Below, piece after piece: positions 57,095 to 64,000 of a stretch of DNA of 64,000 bases. The translations under genes were made by a program, and so were the position numbers. The notes under the pieces are model-generated. The model saw only the letters and a list, made by a program, of their open reading frames with translations. It searched no databases and was not told the origin of the DNA. Each line of letters opens with the position of its first letter. Position 1 is the first letter of the stretch. This DNA is from Pseudomonas sp. TCU-HL1 (lineage in GTDB: Bacteria; Pseudomonadota; Gammaproteobacteria; Pseudomonadales; Pseudomonadaceae): NCBI RefSeq assembly GCF_001708505.1, contig NZ_CP015992.1, forward strand, positions 5,270,001 through 5,334,000. The letters run 5' to 3'.

Positions 57095-57183
57095 GCTGCA
57101 GTTTATAGGAATGCGTCATTTCGGTCCACCCGAAAGACATCCCATCTAACAATCCAGCGATCGCGCGAGCTAGAGAGCAACAA

Positions 57184-57250
57184 GGCGGAAACAGCTGAGG
57201 AAGCGGAGTTTACGACTGTAAATGAGCATTCCGAAGCTGTTGCCAACGCC
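57184..57250. repeat. Nested palindromic element between dapB and carA
   Basis: A 67-base interrupted palindrome: GGCG/CGCC, AACAGCT/AGCTGTT, GGAA/TTCC and TTTAC/GTAAA nest around the centre GACT. It is flanked by 9-bp direct repeats CGATCGCGC at 57158-57166 and 57269-57277, the second at the dapB stop. No gene is visible in 57065-57278 apart from this and the carA leader elements. Confidence 0.7.
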
Positions 57251-57278
57251 GTTACTCCGACGCGCAGCCGATCGCGCA

Positions 57279-58082
57279 TCAGCGAAGACCGAGCACATCC
57301 TGCATGTCGTACAGGCCCGCGCCCTGCCCTTCAAGCCAGAGCGCAGCACGCACCGCGCCCCGAGCGAAGGTCATGCGACTGGAGGCCTTGTGGGTAATCT
57401 CGACGCGCTCACCGTCCGCAGCAAAGAGGACGGTGTGATCGCCCACCACGTCACCTGCACGCACGGTGGCAAAGCCGATGGTGTCCCGAGCCCGCGCACC
57501 GGTCTGACCTTCCCGACCGTACACAGCCACCTTGGACAGGTCGCGCCCCAGCGCGTCGGCCACCACCTCCCCCATGCGCAGCGCAGTGCCGGACGGCGCA
57601 TCCACCTTGTGGCGGTGGTGCGCTTCGATGATCTCGATGTCCACCTCATCACCCAGCACGCGAGCGGCGGTATCCAGCAGCTTGAGGCACAGGTTCACGC
57701 CGACGCTGAAATTGGCCGCGAAGACGATCGGGATTTCCCTGGCGGCAGCCGCCAGCAGCGCCTTCTCTTCAGCAGAGAAACCGGTGGTGCCGATCACCAT
57801 GGCCTTACCGGCCTGACGGCAAACCTCCAGATTTTTCAGGGTCACTGACGGATGGGTGAAATCGATCAGCACGTCGAACTCATCGGCCACCTTGGCCAGA
57901 TCGCCCGACAGCGGCACACCGATTCGCCCCAACGCAGCCAGCTCACCGGCATCGGCGCCGACCAGGGTGCTGTCCGGACGATCGATGGCGGCAGTCAGAC
58001 CGGCGCCCTGCGCCTGCTGAACCGCCTCGATCAGGTTCTTGCCCATGCGCCCAGCGGCGCCCATCACAGCAATACGTCGCAT
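57279..58082 (-). CDS. dapB: 4-hydroxy-tetrahydrodipicolinate reductase
   Basis: A 267-residue NAD(P)H-dependent enzyme of the lysine/diaminopimelate pathway. The dinucleotide-binding GAAGRMGKNL, catalytic EAHHRHKVDAPSGTAL and 'IDFTHPSV' segments are present. The start at 58082 (MRRIAVMGAAG) is chosen over a longer frame from 58163. It follows dnaJ after an 84-base gap with a hairpin. Confidence 0.96.
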   Translation of the reverse strand: MRRIAVMGAAGRMGKNLIEAVQQAQGAGLTAAIDRPDSTLVGADAGELAALGRIGVPLSGDLAKVADEFDVLIDFTHPSVTLKNLEVCRQAGKAMVIGTTGFSAEEKALLAAAAREIPIVFAANFSVGVNLCLKLLDTAARVLGDEVDIEIIEAHHRHKVDAPSGTALRMGEVVADALGRDLSKVAVYGREGQTGARARDTIGFATVRAGDVVGDHTVLFAADGERVEITHKASSRMTFARGAVRAALWLEGQGAGLYDMQDVLGLR

Positions 58083-58166
58083 AAAAGTAAGCTCCAAGCT
58101 GGAAGCCCGAGACAGGAGGGCGCCCCCGAGATGCGCGACCCCGGCCTCCGCCCTCCAGCTCATCGT

Positions 58167-59294
58167 TTAGAGATCGCCGAAGAAGCGCTTCATGCCTTCG
58201 AACCAGCTGCTGGCCTTGGGCGAATGGGAGCCATCGTCCTGCAGCGACTTGCGGAACTCCTCAAGCAGTTCGCGCTGGCGCTTGTCCAAGTTGACCGGTG
58301 TTTCCACCACCACCCGGCACATCAGGTCGCCGGCACCGCCGCCACGAACCGGAGCCACGCCCTTACCACGCAAGCGAAACAGCTTGCCGGTCTGGGTCGC
58401 TTCCGGAATCTTCAGCTTGACCCGGCCATCCAGGGTCGGAACTTCAAGTTCGCCCCCCAAGGCAGCGTCTGCAAAGCTGATCGGCACTTCACAGTAGAGA
58501 TGCTTGCCATCGCGCTGGAAGATCGGGTGCTCACGCACATTGACCACGACATAGAGGTCGCCGGCCGGCCCGCCCAGGGCGCCGGCTTCGCCTTCGCCGG
58601 TGAGGCGGATGCGATCCCCGGTATCGACACCGGCCGGCACCTTCACCGACAGCGTCTTGTGCTCTTCCACGCGCCCCTGGCCATGGCAACTGCCGCAAGG
58701 GTCGCTGATCATCTTGCCGCTACCGTGGCAGCGCGGGCAGGTCTGCTGCACTGAGAAGAAGCCCTGCTGCATGCGCACCTGACCAATACCGCCGCAGGTG
58801 GTGCAGGTGACCGGGCTGGTACCCTTCTTGGCCCCCGAGCCATCGCAGGTCTTGCAGTTGACCAGGGTGGGGACGCGAATGGTCACCGTGGTGCCGCGCA
58901 CCGCCTCTTCCAGATCCAGCTCCAGGGTGTAGCGCAGGTCGCTGCCACGCTGCGGACCGCCACGCTGGCCTCCACGCTGTCCACCGAAGAAGTCGCTGAA
59001 TACGTCACCGAAGATGTCGGAGAAGCTGGCGCCACCGAAGCCAGCACCGGCGCCCGCGCCCATCTGCGGGTCTACCCCCGCATGACCGTACTGGTCGTAC
59101 GCCGCACGCTTGCTGGCGTCGGACAACACTTCGTAGGCCTCGTTGGCCTCTTTGAATTTATCCTCGGACTCCTTGTCCCCCGGATTACGGTCCGGGTGGT
59201 GCTTCATCGCCAGCCGGCGATAAGCCTTTTTCAGCTCGGCCTCGCTGGCGCCACGCTCAACACCGAGGATCTCGTAAAAGTCACGTTTAGCCAT
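58167..59294 (-). CDS. dnaJ: Chaperone protein DnaJ
   Basis: A 375-residue Hsp40 that loads substrates on DnaK and stimulates its ATPase. It has the J domain with HPD in MKHHPDRNPGD, a Gly/Phe-rich stretch, four CxxCxGxG zinc repeats (CKTCDGSG, CTTCGGIG, CPRCHGSG, CGSCHGQG) and the C-terminal substrate-binding domain. It follows dnaK across two hairpins. Confidence 0.97.
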   Translation of the reverse strand: MAKRDFYEILGVERGASEAELKKAYRRLAMKHHPDRNPGDKESEDKFKEANEAYEVLSDASKRAAYDQYGHAGVDPQMGAGAGAGFGGASFSDIFGDVFSDFFGGQRGGQRGGPQRGSDLRYTLELDLEEAVRGTTVTIRVPTLVNCKTCDGSGAKKGTSPVTCTTCGGIGQVRMQQGFFSVQQTCPRCHGSGKMISDPCGSCHGQGRVEEHKTLSVKVPAGVDTGDRIRLTGEGEAGALGGPAGDLYVVVNVREHPIFQRDGKHLYCEVPISFADAALGGELEVPTLDGRVKLKIPEATQTGKLFRLRGKGVAPVRGGGAGDLMCRVVVETPVNLDKRQRELLEEFRKSLQDDGSHSPKASSWFEGMKRFFGDL

Positions 59295-59336
59295 AGGTTT
59301 CCTGCACTCTCGAATTCACCAGCCCCAGACGCGCCA

Positions 59337-59396
59337 ACGCGGGAGCAAGCTCCCGCGTGACGGATCAGGCGTACGGGGCGAAAGTCCCCGCACGCT
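59337..59396 (-). repeat. Two hairpins between dnaK and dnaJ
   Basis: ACGCGGGAGC-AA-GCTCCCGCGT (59337-59358) and GCGT-CGGGG/CCCCG-ACGC (about 59369-59396). No T-run. They probably set the lower DnaJ level by partial termination or processing. Confidence 0.6.
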
Positions 59397-59418
59397 GAGG
59401 CGGAAGCAAGCGTGACAC

Positions 59419-61332
59419 TTACTTGTTTTCCTTGACCTCTTCGAACTCGGCGTCAACGGCATCGTCGCCAGCCTTGTCCGCGCCCGAGGCTTGCGGCTGT
59501 TCACCGGCCTGGGCCTGATCGGCGTACATCTTCTGTGCCAGCGGGGTGGAGGCCTGGGACAGTGCGTTCATCTTGGCTTCGATCTCAGCCTTGTCGTCGC
59601 CCTTCACAGCCACTTCCAGCTCACCCAATGCTTTCTCGATGGCAGCCTTCTCCTCGGCGGTGGCCTTGTCGCCAGCCTCGGTGATCATCTTGCGAGTGGC
59701 ATGGACCAGCGCGTCCCCCTGGTTGCGGGCAGCGGCCAGCTCTTCGAACTTGCGGTCTTCCTCGGCGTTGGCCTCGGCATCACGCACCATCTGCTGGATT
59801 TCTTCCTCGGACAGGCCGGAGTTCGCCTTGATCACGATGGACTGTTGCTTGCCGGTGGCCTTGTCCTTGGCGGACACGTGCAGGATGCCGTTGGCGTCGA
59901 TGTCGAAGGTCACTTCGATCTGCGGCACGCCACGCGGAGCTGGCGGAATCTCGGCCAGGTCGAACTTGCCCAGGGACTTGTTCTGAGTAGCCTGCTTGCG
60001 CTCACCTTGCAGCACGTGAATGGTCACGGCGGACTGGTTGTCATCGGCAGTGGAGAACACCTGCGACTTCTTGGTCGGGATGGTGGTGTTCTTCTCGATC
60101 AGCGCGGTCATCACGCCACCCAGGGTTTCGATACCGAGGGTCAGCGGGGATACGTCGAGCAGCAGTACGTCCTTGACGTCGCCGGCCAGCACCGCGCCCT
60201 GGATGGCAGCACCGATGGCGACAGCTTCGTCCGGGTTCACGTCCTTGCGCGGCTCTTTGCCGAAGAAGTCAGCGACTTGCTTCTGCACCTGCGGCATACG
60301 GGTCTGGCCGCCAACCAGGATCACTTCCTGGATGTCGGACACGTCCAGGCCGGCGTCTTTCAGGGCAATGCGGCAAGGCTCGATGGTGCGCGCAACCAGG
60401 TCTTCCACCAGGGCTTCCAGCTTGGCGCGGGAAATCTTCACGTTCAGGTGCTTCGGACCGGTCTGGTCTGCAGTGATGTACGGCAGGTTGACGTCGGTCT
60501 GCTGAGCGGAGGACAGCTCGATCTTCGCCTTCTCGGCAGCTTCCTTCAGACGCTGCATGGCCAGGGGATCGCCCTTCAAGTCCATGCCGGACTCTTTCTT
60601 GAACTCTTCAACGAGGTAGTCGATCAGGCGCAGGTCGAAGTCTTCACCACCGAGGAAGGTGTCGCCGTTGGTGGCCAGCACCTCGAACTGGTGCTCGCCG
60701 TCGACTTCGGCGATTTCGATCACCGACACGTCGAAGGTACCGCCGCCCAGGTCATAAACGATGACGGTGTGGTCACCCTTGGCCTTATCCATGCCATAGG
60801 CCAACGCAGCCGCGGTCGGCTCGTTGATGATGCGCTTGACGTCCAGACCGGCGATACGGCCGGCGTCCTTGGTGGCCTGGCGCTGGCTGTCGTTGAAGTA
60901 GGCCGGAACGGTAATCACTGCTTCGGTCACCGGCTCGCCGAGGTAGTCTTCGGCGGTCTTCTTCATCTTCTTCAGCACTTCCGCAGAGATTTGCGGTGGC
61001 GCCATTTTCTGGCCCTTCACCTCGACCCAGGCGTCACCGTTGTCGGCCTTGGCGATCTTGTAAGGAACCATCTTGATGTCTTTCTGTACGACGTCTTCTT
61101 CGAAGCGACGACCGATCAGACGCTTCACCGCGTACAGGGTGTTCTGCGGGTTGGTCACCGCCTGACGCTTGGCGGACTGGCCCACCAGGGTCTCGCCGTC
61201 GTTGGTGTAGGCGATGATGGACGGCGTGGTGCGAGCGCCTTCAGCGTTCTCGATCACCTTGACGTTGCCGTTCTCCAGGATGGCCACGCAAGAGTTGGTG
61301 GTCCCCAGGTCGATACCAATGATTTTGCCCAT
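59419..61332 (-). CDS. dnaK: Chaperone protein DnaK
   Basis: A 637-residue Hsp70. The ATPase domain has GIDLGTTNSCVA, VYDLGGGTFDVS and ILVGGQTRMPQVQ; the substrate-binding domain and a Gln/Ala-rich C-terminal tail ending in the EEVKENK family end follow. A sigma32-type promoter overlaps the end of grpE upstream. Confidence 0.97.
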   Translation of the reverse strand: MGKIIGIDLGTTNSCVAILENGNVKVIENAEGARTTPSIIAYTNDGETLVGQSAKRQAVTNPQNTLYAVKRLIGRRFEEDVVQKDIKMVPYKIAKADNGDAWVEVKGQKMAPPQISAEVLKKMKKTAEDYLGEPVTEAVITVPAYFNDSQRQATKDAGRIAGLDVKRIINEPTAAALAYGMDKAKGDHTVIVYDLGGGTFDVSVIEIAEVDGEHQFEVLATNGDTFLGGEDFDLRLIDYLVEEFKKESGMDLKGDPLAMQRLKEAAEKAKIELSSAQQTDVNLPYITADQTGPKHLNVKISRAKLEALVEDLVARTIEPCRIALKDAGLDVSDIQEVILVGGQTRMPQVQKQVADFFGKEPRKDVNPDEAVAIGAAIQGAVLAGDVKDVLLLDVSPLTLGIETLGGVMTALIEKNTTIPTKKSQVFSTADDNQSAVTIHVLQGERKQATQNKSLGKFDLAEIPPAPRGVPQIEVTFDIDANGILHVSAKDKATGKQQSIVIKANSGLSEEEIQQMVRDAEANAEEDRKFEELAAARNQGDALVHATRKMITEAGDKATAEEKAAIEKALGELEVAVKGDDKAEIEAKMNALSQASTPLAQKMYADQAQAGEQPQASGADKAGDDAVDAEFEEVKENK

Positions 61333-61409
61333 ATTCTCTCTCCCGAAACTTTGGATTCTCCGCGGCCTCGTTTTACGGACCGCGGCAGCACATAAACGCT
61401 TGATCTAAC

Positions 61410-61437
61410 AGATGGGGGCCCGAAGCCGGATTTCAAG
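61410..61437 (-). promoter_or_regulatory. sigma32 promoter of dnaK
   Basis: On the minus strand CTTGAA, 14-base spacer, CCCCATCT. The -35 hexamer contains the grpE stop codon (TGA). Strong heat-shock promoter match. Confidence 0.8.
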
Positions 61438-62002
61438 CCTGCTCGTCAATCGACGGCGGCGTGGCACTCGGTGCCTTGCTGACCACCACCATGGCGGGGC
61501 GCAGCAGGCGACCATTGAGCAGGTAGCCCTTCTGGAACACCTTGAGCACGCTACCCGGTTCGACATGAGTGCTTTCTTCCATGGCCATGGCCTGGTGGTG
61601 CTCAGGATTGAAGGGCACACCGTGGGGGTCCACAGCTTCCAGCTGGTGACGCTTAAGTGTGTCGTGGAGCAGCTTGAGGGTCAGCTCCATGCCTTCGCGC
61701 ACCGCCTTGACCGTCTCGTCGGTAGCACTGGACAGCTCCAGGCCGCGCTCCAGGCTGTCGACGACCGGCAGCAGGTCGTTGGCGAACTTTTCCAAGGCGA
61801 ACTTGTGCGCCTTCTCCACATCCTGCTCGGCACGGCGGCGGATGTTCTGCAGCTCGGCGGCAACGCGCAGCGACTGATCCTGGGCCGCAGCCAACTGCTC
61901 TTCCAGCACCTGCACGCGGGTGGCGAGATCTTCGCCGGATGCGGCTTCAGCAGCAGGATTCGCTTCGGGGGTCTGGGTATCCAGGGTCTGTTCGTCGGCC
62001 AT
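61433..62002 (-). CDS. grpE: Nucleotide exchange factor GrpE
   Basis: A 189-residue DnaK cofactor that releases ADP. An acidic N-terminal part (TLDTQTPEANP), a long coiled coil (VLEEQLAAAQDQSLRVAAEL) and the beta-wing domain (HHQAMAMEESTHVEPGSVLKVFQKGYLLNGRLLRPAMV) are present. The start at 62002 (MADEQTL) has GAGGAAAG upstream. Confidence 0.96.
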   Translation of the reverse strand: MADEQTLDTQTPEANPAAEAASGEDLATRVQVLEEQLAAAQDQSLRVAAELQNIRRRAEQDVEKAHKFALEKFANDLLPVVDSLERGLELSSATDETVKAVREGMELTLKLLHDTLKRHQLEAVDPHGVPFNPEHHQAMAMEESTHVEPGSVLKVFQKGYLLNGRLLRPAMVVVSKAPSATPPSIDEQA

Positions 62003-62057
62003 GCTTTCCTCCTCATACAAGACAGCTGCGGGCAATGACCCGCCGATATGTCCGCCT

Positions 62058-62086
62058 ATATGGGGGCCGCAATTTGTCGGTTCAAG
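62058..62086 (-). promoter_or_regulatory. sigma32 promoter of grpE
   Basis: On the minus strand CTTGAA, 15-base spacer, CCCCATAT. It parallels the dnaK promoter in design and lies about 55 bases before grpE. Confidence 0.8.
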
Positions 62087-62098
62087 GGGTAAAGGCAA

Positions 62099-62135
62099 TT
62101 GTCAGCCAGAAAACAAACACTGTATAAATAGCCAG
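62099..62135 (+). promoter_or_regulatory. recN promoter with LexA box
   Basis: TTGTCA (62099-62104), 18-base spacer, TATAAA (62123-62128). The SOS box CTG-N10-CAG (CTGTATAAATAGCCAG, 62120-62135) covers the -10. LexA binding should block recN directly. Confidence 0.85.
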
Positions 62136-62159
62136 CCATCTCAGCGCGGGAGTCGCACC

Positions 62160-63833
62160 ATGCTGGTACACCTGTCGATCCACAACTACGCCATCGTCGA
62201 ACACCTGGACCTGGAGCTCGAAGGCGGCATGTCCGTGATCACCGGCGAAACCGGCGCCGGCAAGTCGATCATGCTCGACGCACTCGGCCTGACGCTGGGC
62301 GATCGCGCCGACAGCGGCGTGGTGCGCCCCGGCGCCGACAAGGCCGACATCCTCGCCAGCTTTGATGTCAGCAGCATTGCCGAGGCCCGCGACTGGCTTG
62401 CCGAACGCGATCTCGAACAGGATGGCCCGTGCATCTTGCGTCGCGTAATCACCGCCGAAGGCCGCTCCCGCGCCTACATCAATGGCACCCCTTGCCCGCT
62501 CGGCGACCTGAAGAGCCTCGGCGAACTGCTGATTGATATCCATGGCCAGCACGAACACCAGTCCCTGCTCAAAGCCGACACCCATCGCCGCCTGCTGGAC
62601 GAATTCGCCGGTTCCAGCGACCTCGCCCGCCAGGTGCAGTTGGCCGCCCAGCGCTGGCGGCAAACCCGCCAGGAGCTGGAACGCCTTTCCCGCGCCGGCG
62701 ATGAACAGCGCGCCCGCCACCAACTGCTGAGCTACCAGCTGGACGAACTGGAGAACCTCGCCCTGGGCGAGAACGAGCTGGAACAGTTGGAGCAAGAGCA
62801 CAAGAACCTAACCAACGCGGAGAGCCTGCTGGCCGCTTGCCGGCAGGTCACCGACATGTGCAGCGAGAGCGATGCCGGCAACGTGCTCAGCGCCCTGACC
62901 GCCAGCCTCAATCGCCTCACCGCCTTCCACGCCCAGCCCGGCGCACTGGCAGAGGCGGTCAATTTGCTCTCCAGCGCACAGATCCAGGTCGAGGAAGCCA
63001 TGGGCGAGCTCAATCGCTTCCTCGATCATTTCGACGCCGATCCGGAACGCCAGCAGACACTGGAAGAACGCCTCGACAGCATCTACACCCTGGCGCGCAA
63101 ACACCGGGTCCAGCCGGGCGAGCTGGCAGAGCTTCAACAGAAACTGCTGGATGAACTGGAAGCCCTCAACGCCGACGATGAGGCCGCCGAGCGTCTGGCC
63201 GAGGAATTGGCCGCCTATGAGCGTCACTACCGGGAGAAGGCCGGCGAATTGAGTCAGCTGCGCGCAAATGCAGCCGGACGACTGGCCGGAGCAGTGGAGG
63301 CGGAAATGCAGCGCCTGGGCATGCCCGGCGGGCGCTTCAGCATCCAGCTGCACGCCGGCCAATCGGAAGAGCCCCAGCAACACGGCCTGGAACAACTGGA
63401 ATTCCTGGTCAGCGCCAACCCCGGCCAGCCGCTCAAGGCCCTGGCCAAAGTGGCTTCCGGTGGCGAGCTGTCGCGTATCAGCCTCGCCATTCAGGTCATC
63501 ACTGCACAGACCTCCCGCGTGCCTACCCTGGTCTTCGACGAAGTGGACGTAGGCATCGGCGGCCCCACCGCCGAGGTAGTGGGCCAGCTGCTTCGCCGCC
63601 TTGGCGAGCGAGGCCAGGTGCTCACCGTCACCCACCTGCCACAAGTGGCCGCCCAAGGCCACCACCACCTTTTCGTGCACAAGGAGCGCGGCACCGAAGA
63701 AACTCGCACCGCAGTGGCCAAGCTTCAGGAGGCTCTCCGCATCGAAGAGATCGCCCGGATGCTGGGTGGCGTCGACCTTACCGAGGAGTCCCTGGCCCAC
63801 GCCAGAAAGATGGTGACCAGCGCCCAGCACTGA
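62160..63833 (+). CDS. recN: DNA repair protein RecN
   Basis: A 557-residue SMC-like ATPase for double-strand-break repair. Walker A GETGAGKSIMLDALGL is near the N-terminus, two coiled-coil arms lie around residues 160-360, and the C-terminal ASGGELSRISLAIQ signature and VFDEVDVGIGG Walker B follow. The start ATG 62160 lies 24 bases after the SOS box; a frame open from 61920 overlaps grpE and lacks sense. Confidence 0.96.
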   Translation: MLVHLSIHNYAIVEHLDLELEGGMSVITGETGAGKSIMLDALGLTLGDRADSGVVRPGADKADILASFDVSSIAEARDWLAERDLEQDGPCILRRVITAEGRSRAYINGTPCPLGDLKSLGELLIDIHGQHEHQSLLKADTHRRLLDEFAGSSDLARQVQLAAQRWRQTRQELERLSRAGDEQRARHQLLSYQLDELENLALGENELEQLEQEHKNLTNAESLLAACRQVTDMCSESDAGNVLSALTASLNRLTAFHAQPGALAEAVNLLSSAQIQVEEAMGELNRFLDHFDADPERQQTLEERLDSIYTLARKHRVQPGELAELQQKLLDELEALNADDEAAERLAEELAAYERHYREKAGELSQLRANAAGRLAGAVEAEMQRLGMPGGRFSIQLHAGQSEEPQQHGLEQLEFLVSANPGQPLKALAKVASGGELSRISLAIQVITAQTSRVPTLVFDEVDVGIGGPTAEVVGQLLRRLGERGQVLTVTHLPQVAAQGHHHLFVHKERGTEETRTAVAKLQEALRIEEIARMLGGVDLTEESLAHARKMVTSAQH

Positions 63834-63848
63834 TCACCCGTAAAGAAA

Positions 63849-63874
63849 AAGGCGACCTGAAGGTCGCCTTTTTT
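63849..63874. terminator. Bidirectional recN/fur terminator
   Basis: AAGGCGACC-TGAA-GGTCGCCTT with T-runs on both strands, between the converging recN and fur genes. Confidence 0.88.
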
Positions 63875-63887
63875 GTACGCAATGCGC

Positions 63888-64000
63888 TTACTTCTTCTTG
63901 CGCACGTAAAGCACCAGGTTGTGGTCGACCAACTCGAAGCCACGCTCCTTGACGATCTCCTTCTGGCGCTTCTCGATTTCCGGATCGAAAAACTCGATCA
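63888..64000 (-). CDS. fur: Ferric uptake regulator Fur (C-terminal part)
   Basis: The last 36 codons of fur; the rest lies beyond the right edge. The frame reads EKRQKEIVKERGFELVDHNL then LYVRKKK and stop, matching the C-terminus of Pseudomonas Fur. Fur is the predicted regulator of the prrF and phu boxes at 3.3 and 8.3 kb. Confidence 0.92.
   Translation of the reverse strand, partial: IEFFDPEIEKRQKEIVKERGFELVDHNLVLYVRKKK

Overview
The window is a GC-rich chromosomal segment from a Pseudomonas that is not P. aeruginosa but is fairly close to it. Gene order follows the P. aeruginosa block from just after mrcB to fur almost gene for gene (cbpA, prrF, phu, dksA, gluQ, cbrAB, crcZ, pcnB, folK, panBCD, pgi, acs, pnp, rpsO, truB, rbfA, infB, nusA, rimP, secG, tpiA, glmM, folP, ftsH, rlmE, greA, carB, carA, dapB, dnaJ, dnaK, grpE, recN, fur). 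I see no prophage, insertion sequence, CRISPR array, integrase or resistance island. This is core genome, and its interest lies mainly in RNA and regulatory elements.

Layout. 1-3.2 kb: an APH-like/P-loop fusion protein, a small TfoX-C protein and the cyclic-nucleotide-binding protein CbpA. 3.2-8.3 kb: an iron/haem module, with a single Fur-controlled PrrF sRNA and the phuSTUVW haem-uptake operon on the minus strand. The outer-membrane receptor phuR is not beside it. 8.5-12.3 kb: Rieske protein, sfsA, aminotransferase, dksA-gluQ. 12.3-17.5 kb: the carbon-catabolite-control module cbrX-cbrA-cbrB followed by a sigma54-driven CrcZ sRNA with six CA-rich Hfq/Crc-type motifs. 17.6-25.8 kb: pcnB-folK, panBCD, pgi, then a gap with a REP-like repeat and an AraC-type remnant, then acs. 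25.8-35.4 kb: less characterised genes (DUF2236, a methyltransferase, DUF748, three tandem DUF2845 paralogues, rhomboid, BON protein, and a zinc-site/membrane/TPR protein).

35.4-49.8 kb: a long minus-strand run for translation and RNA metabolism (rimP-nusA-infB-rbfA-truB-rpsO-pnp), tRNA-fMet and tRNA-Leu, secG-tpiA, glmM, folP and ftsH. 50-57 kb: rlmE and yhbY (divergent), then carA-lysE-carB-greA-DUF4149. carA has a candidate attenuator with a leader ORF. 57.3-64 kb: dapB, dnaJ, dnaK and grpE with two sigma32-type promoters. Diverging from grpE is recN with a LexA box. The window ends in the 3' part of fur.

Two circuits close on themselves. CbrAB drives CrcZ, which relieves Hfq/Crc repression, and acs carries a CA motif over its ribosome-binding site. 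Fur, whose gene begins beyond the window's right edge, should control both prrF and phu through the boxes seen here. I found no candidate for a wholly new multi-gene system. The best items for follow-up are the carA leader, the structured dapB-carA element, the lone prrF, the receptor-less phu locus, the DUF2845 triplet and the zinc/TPR membrane protein.
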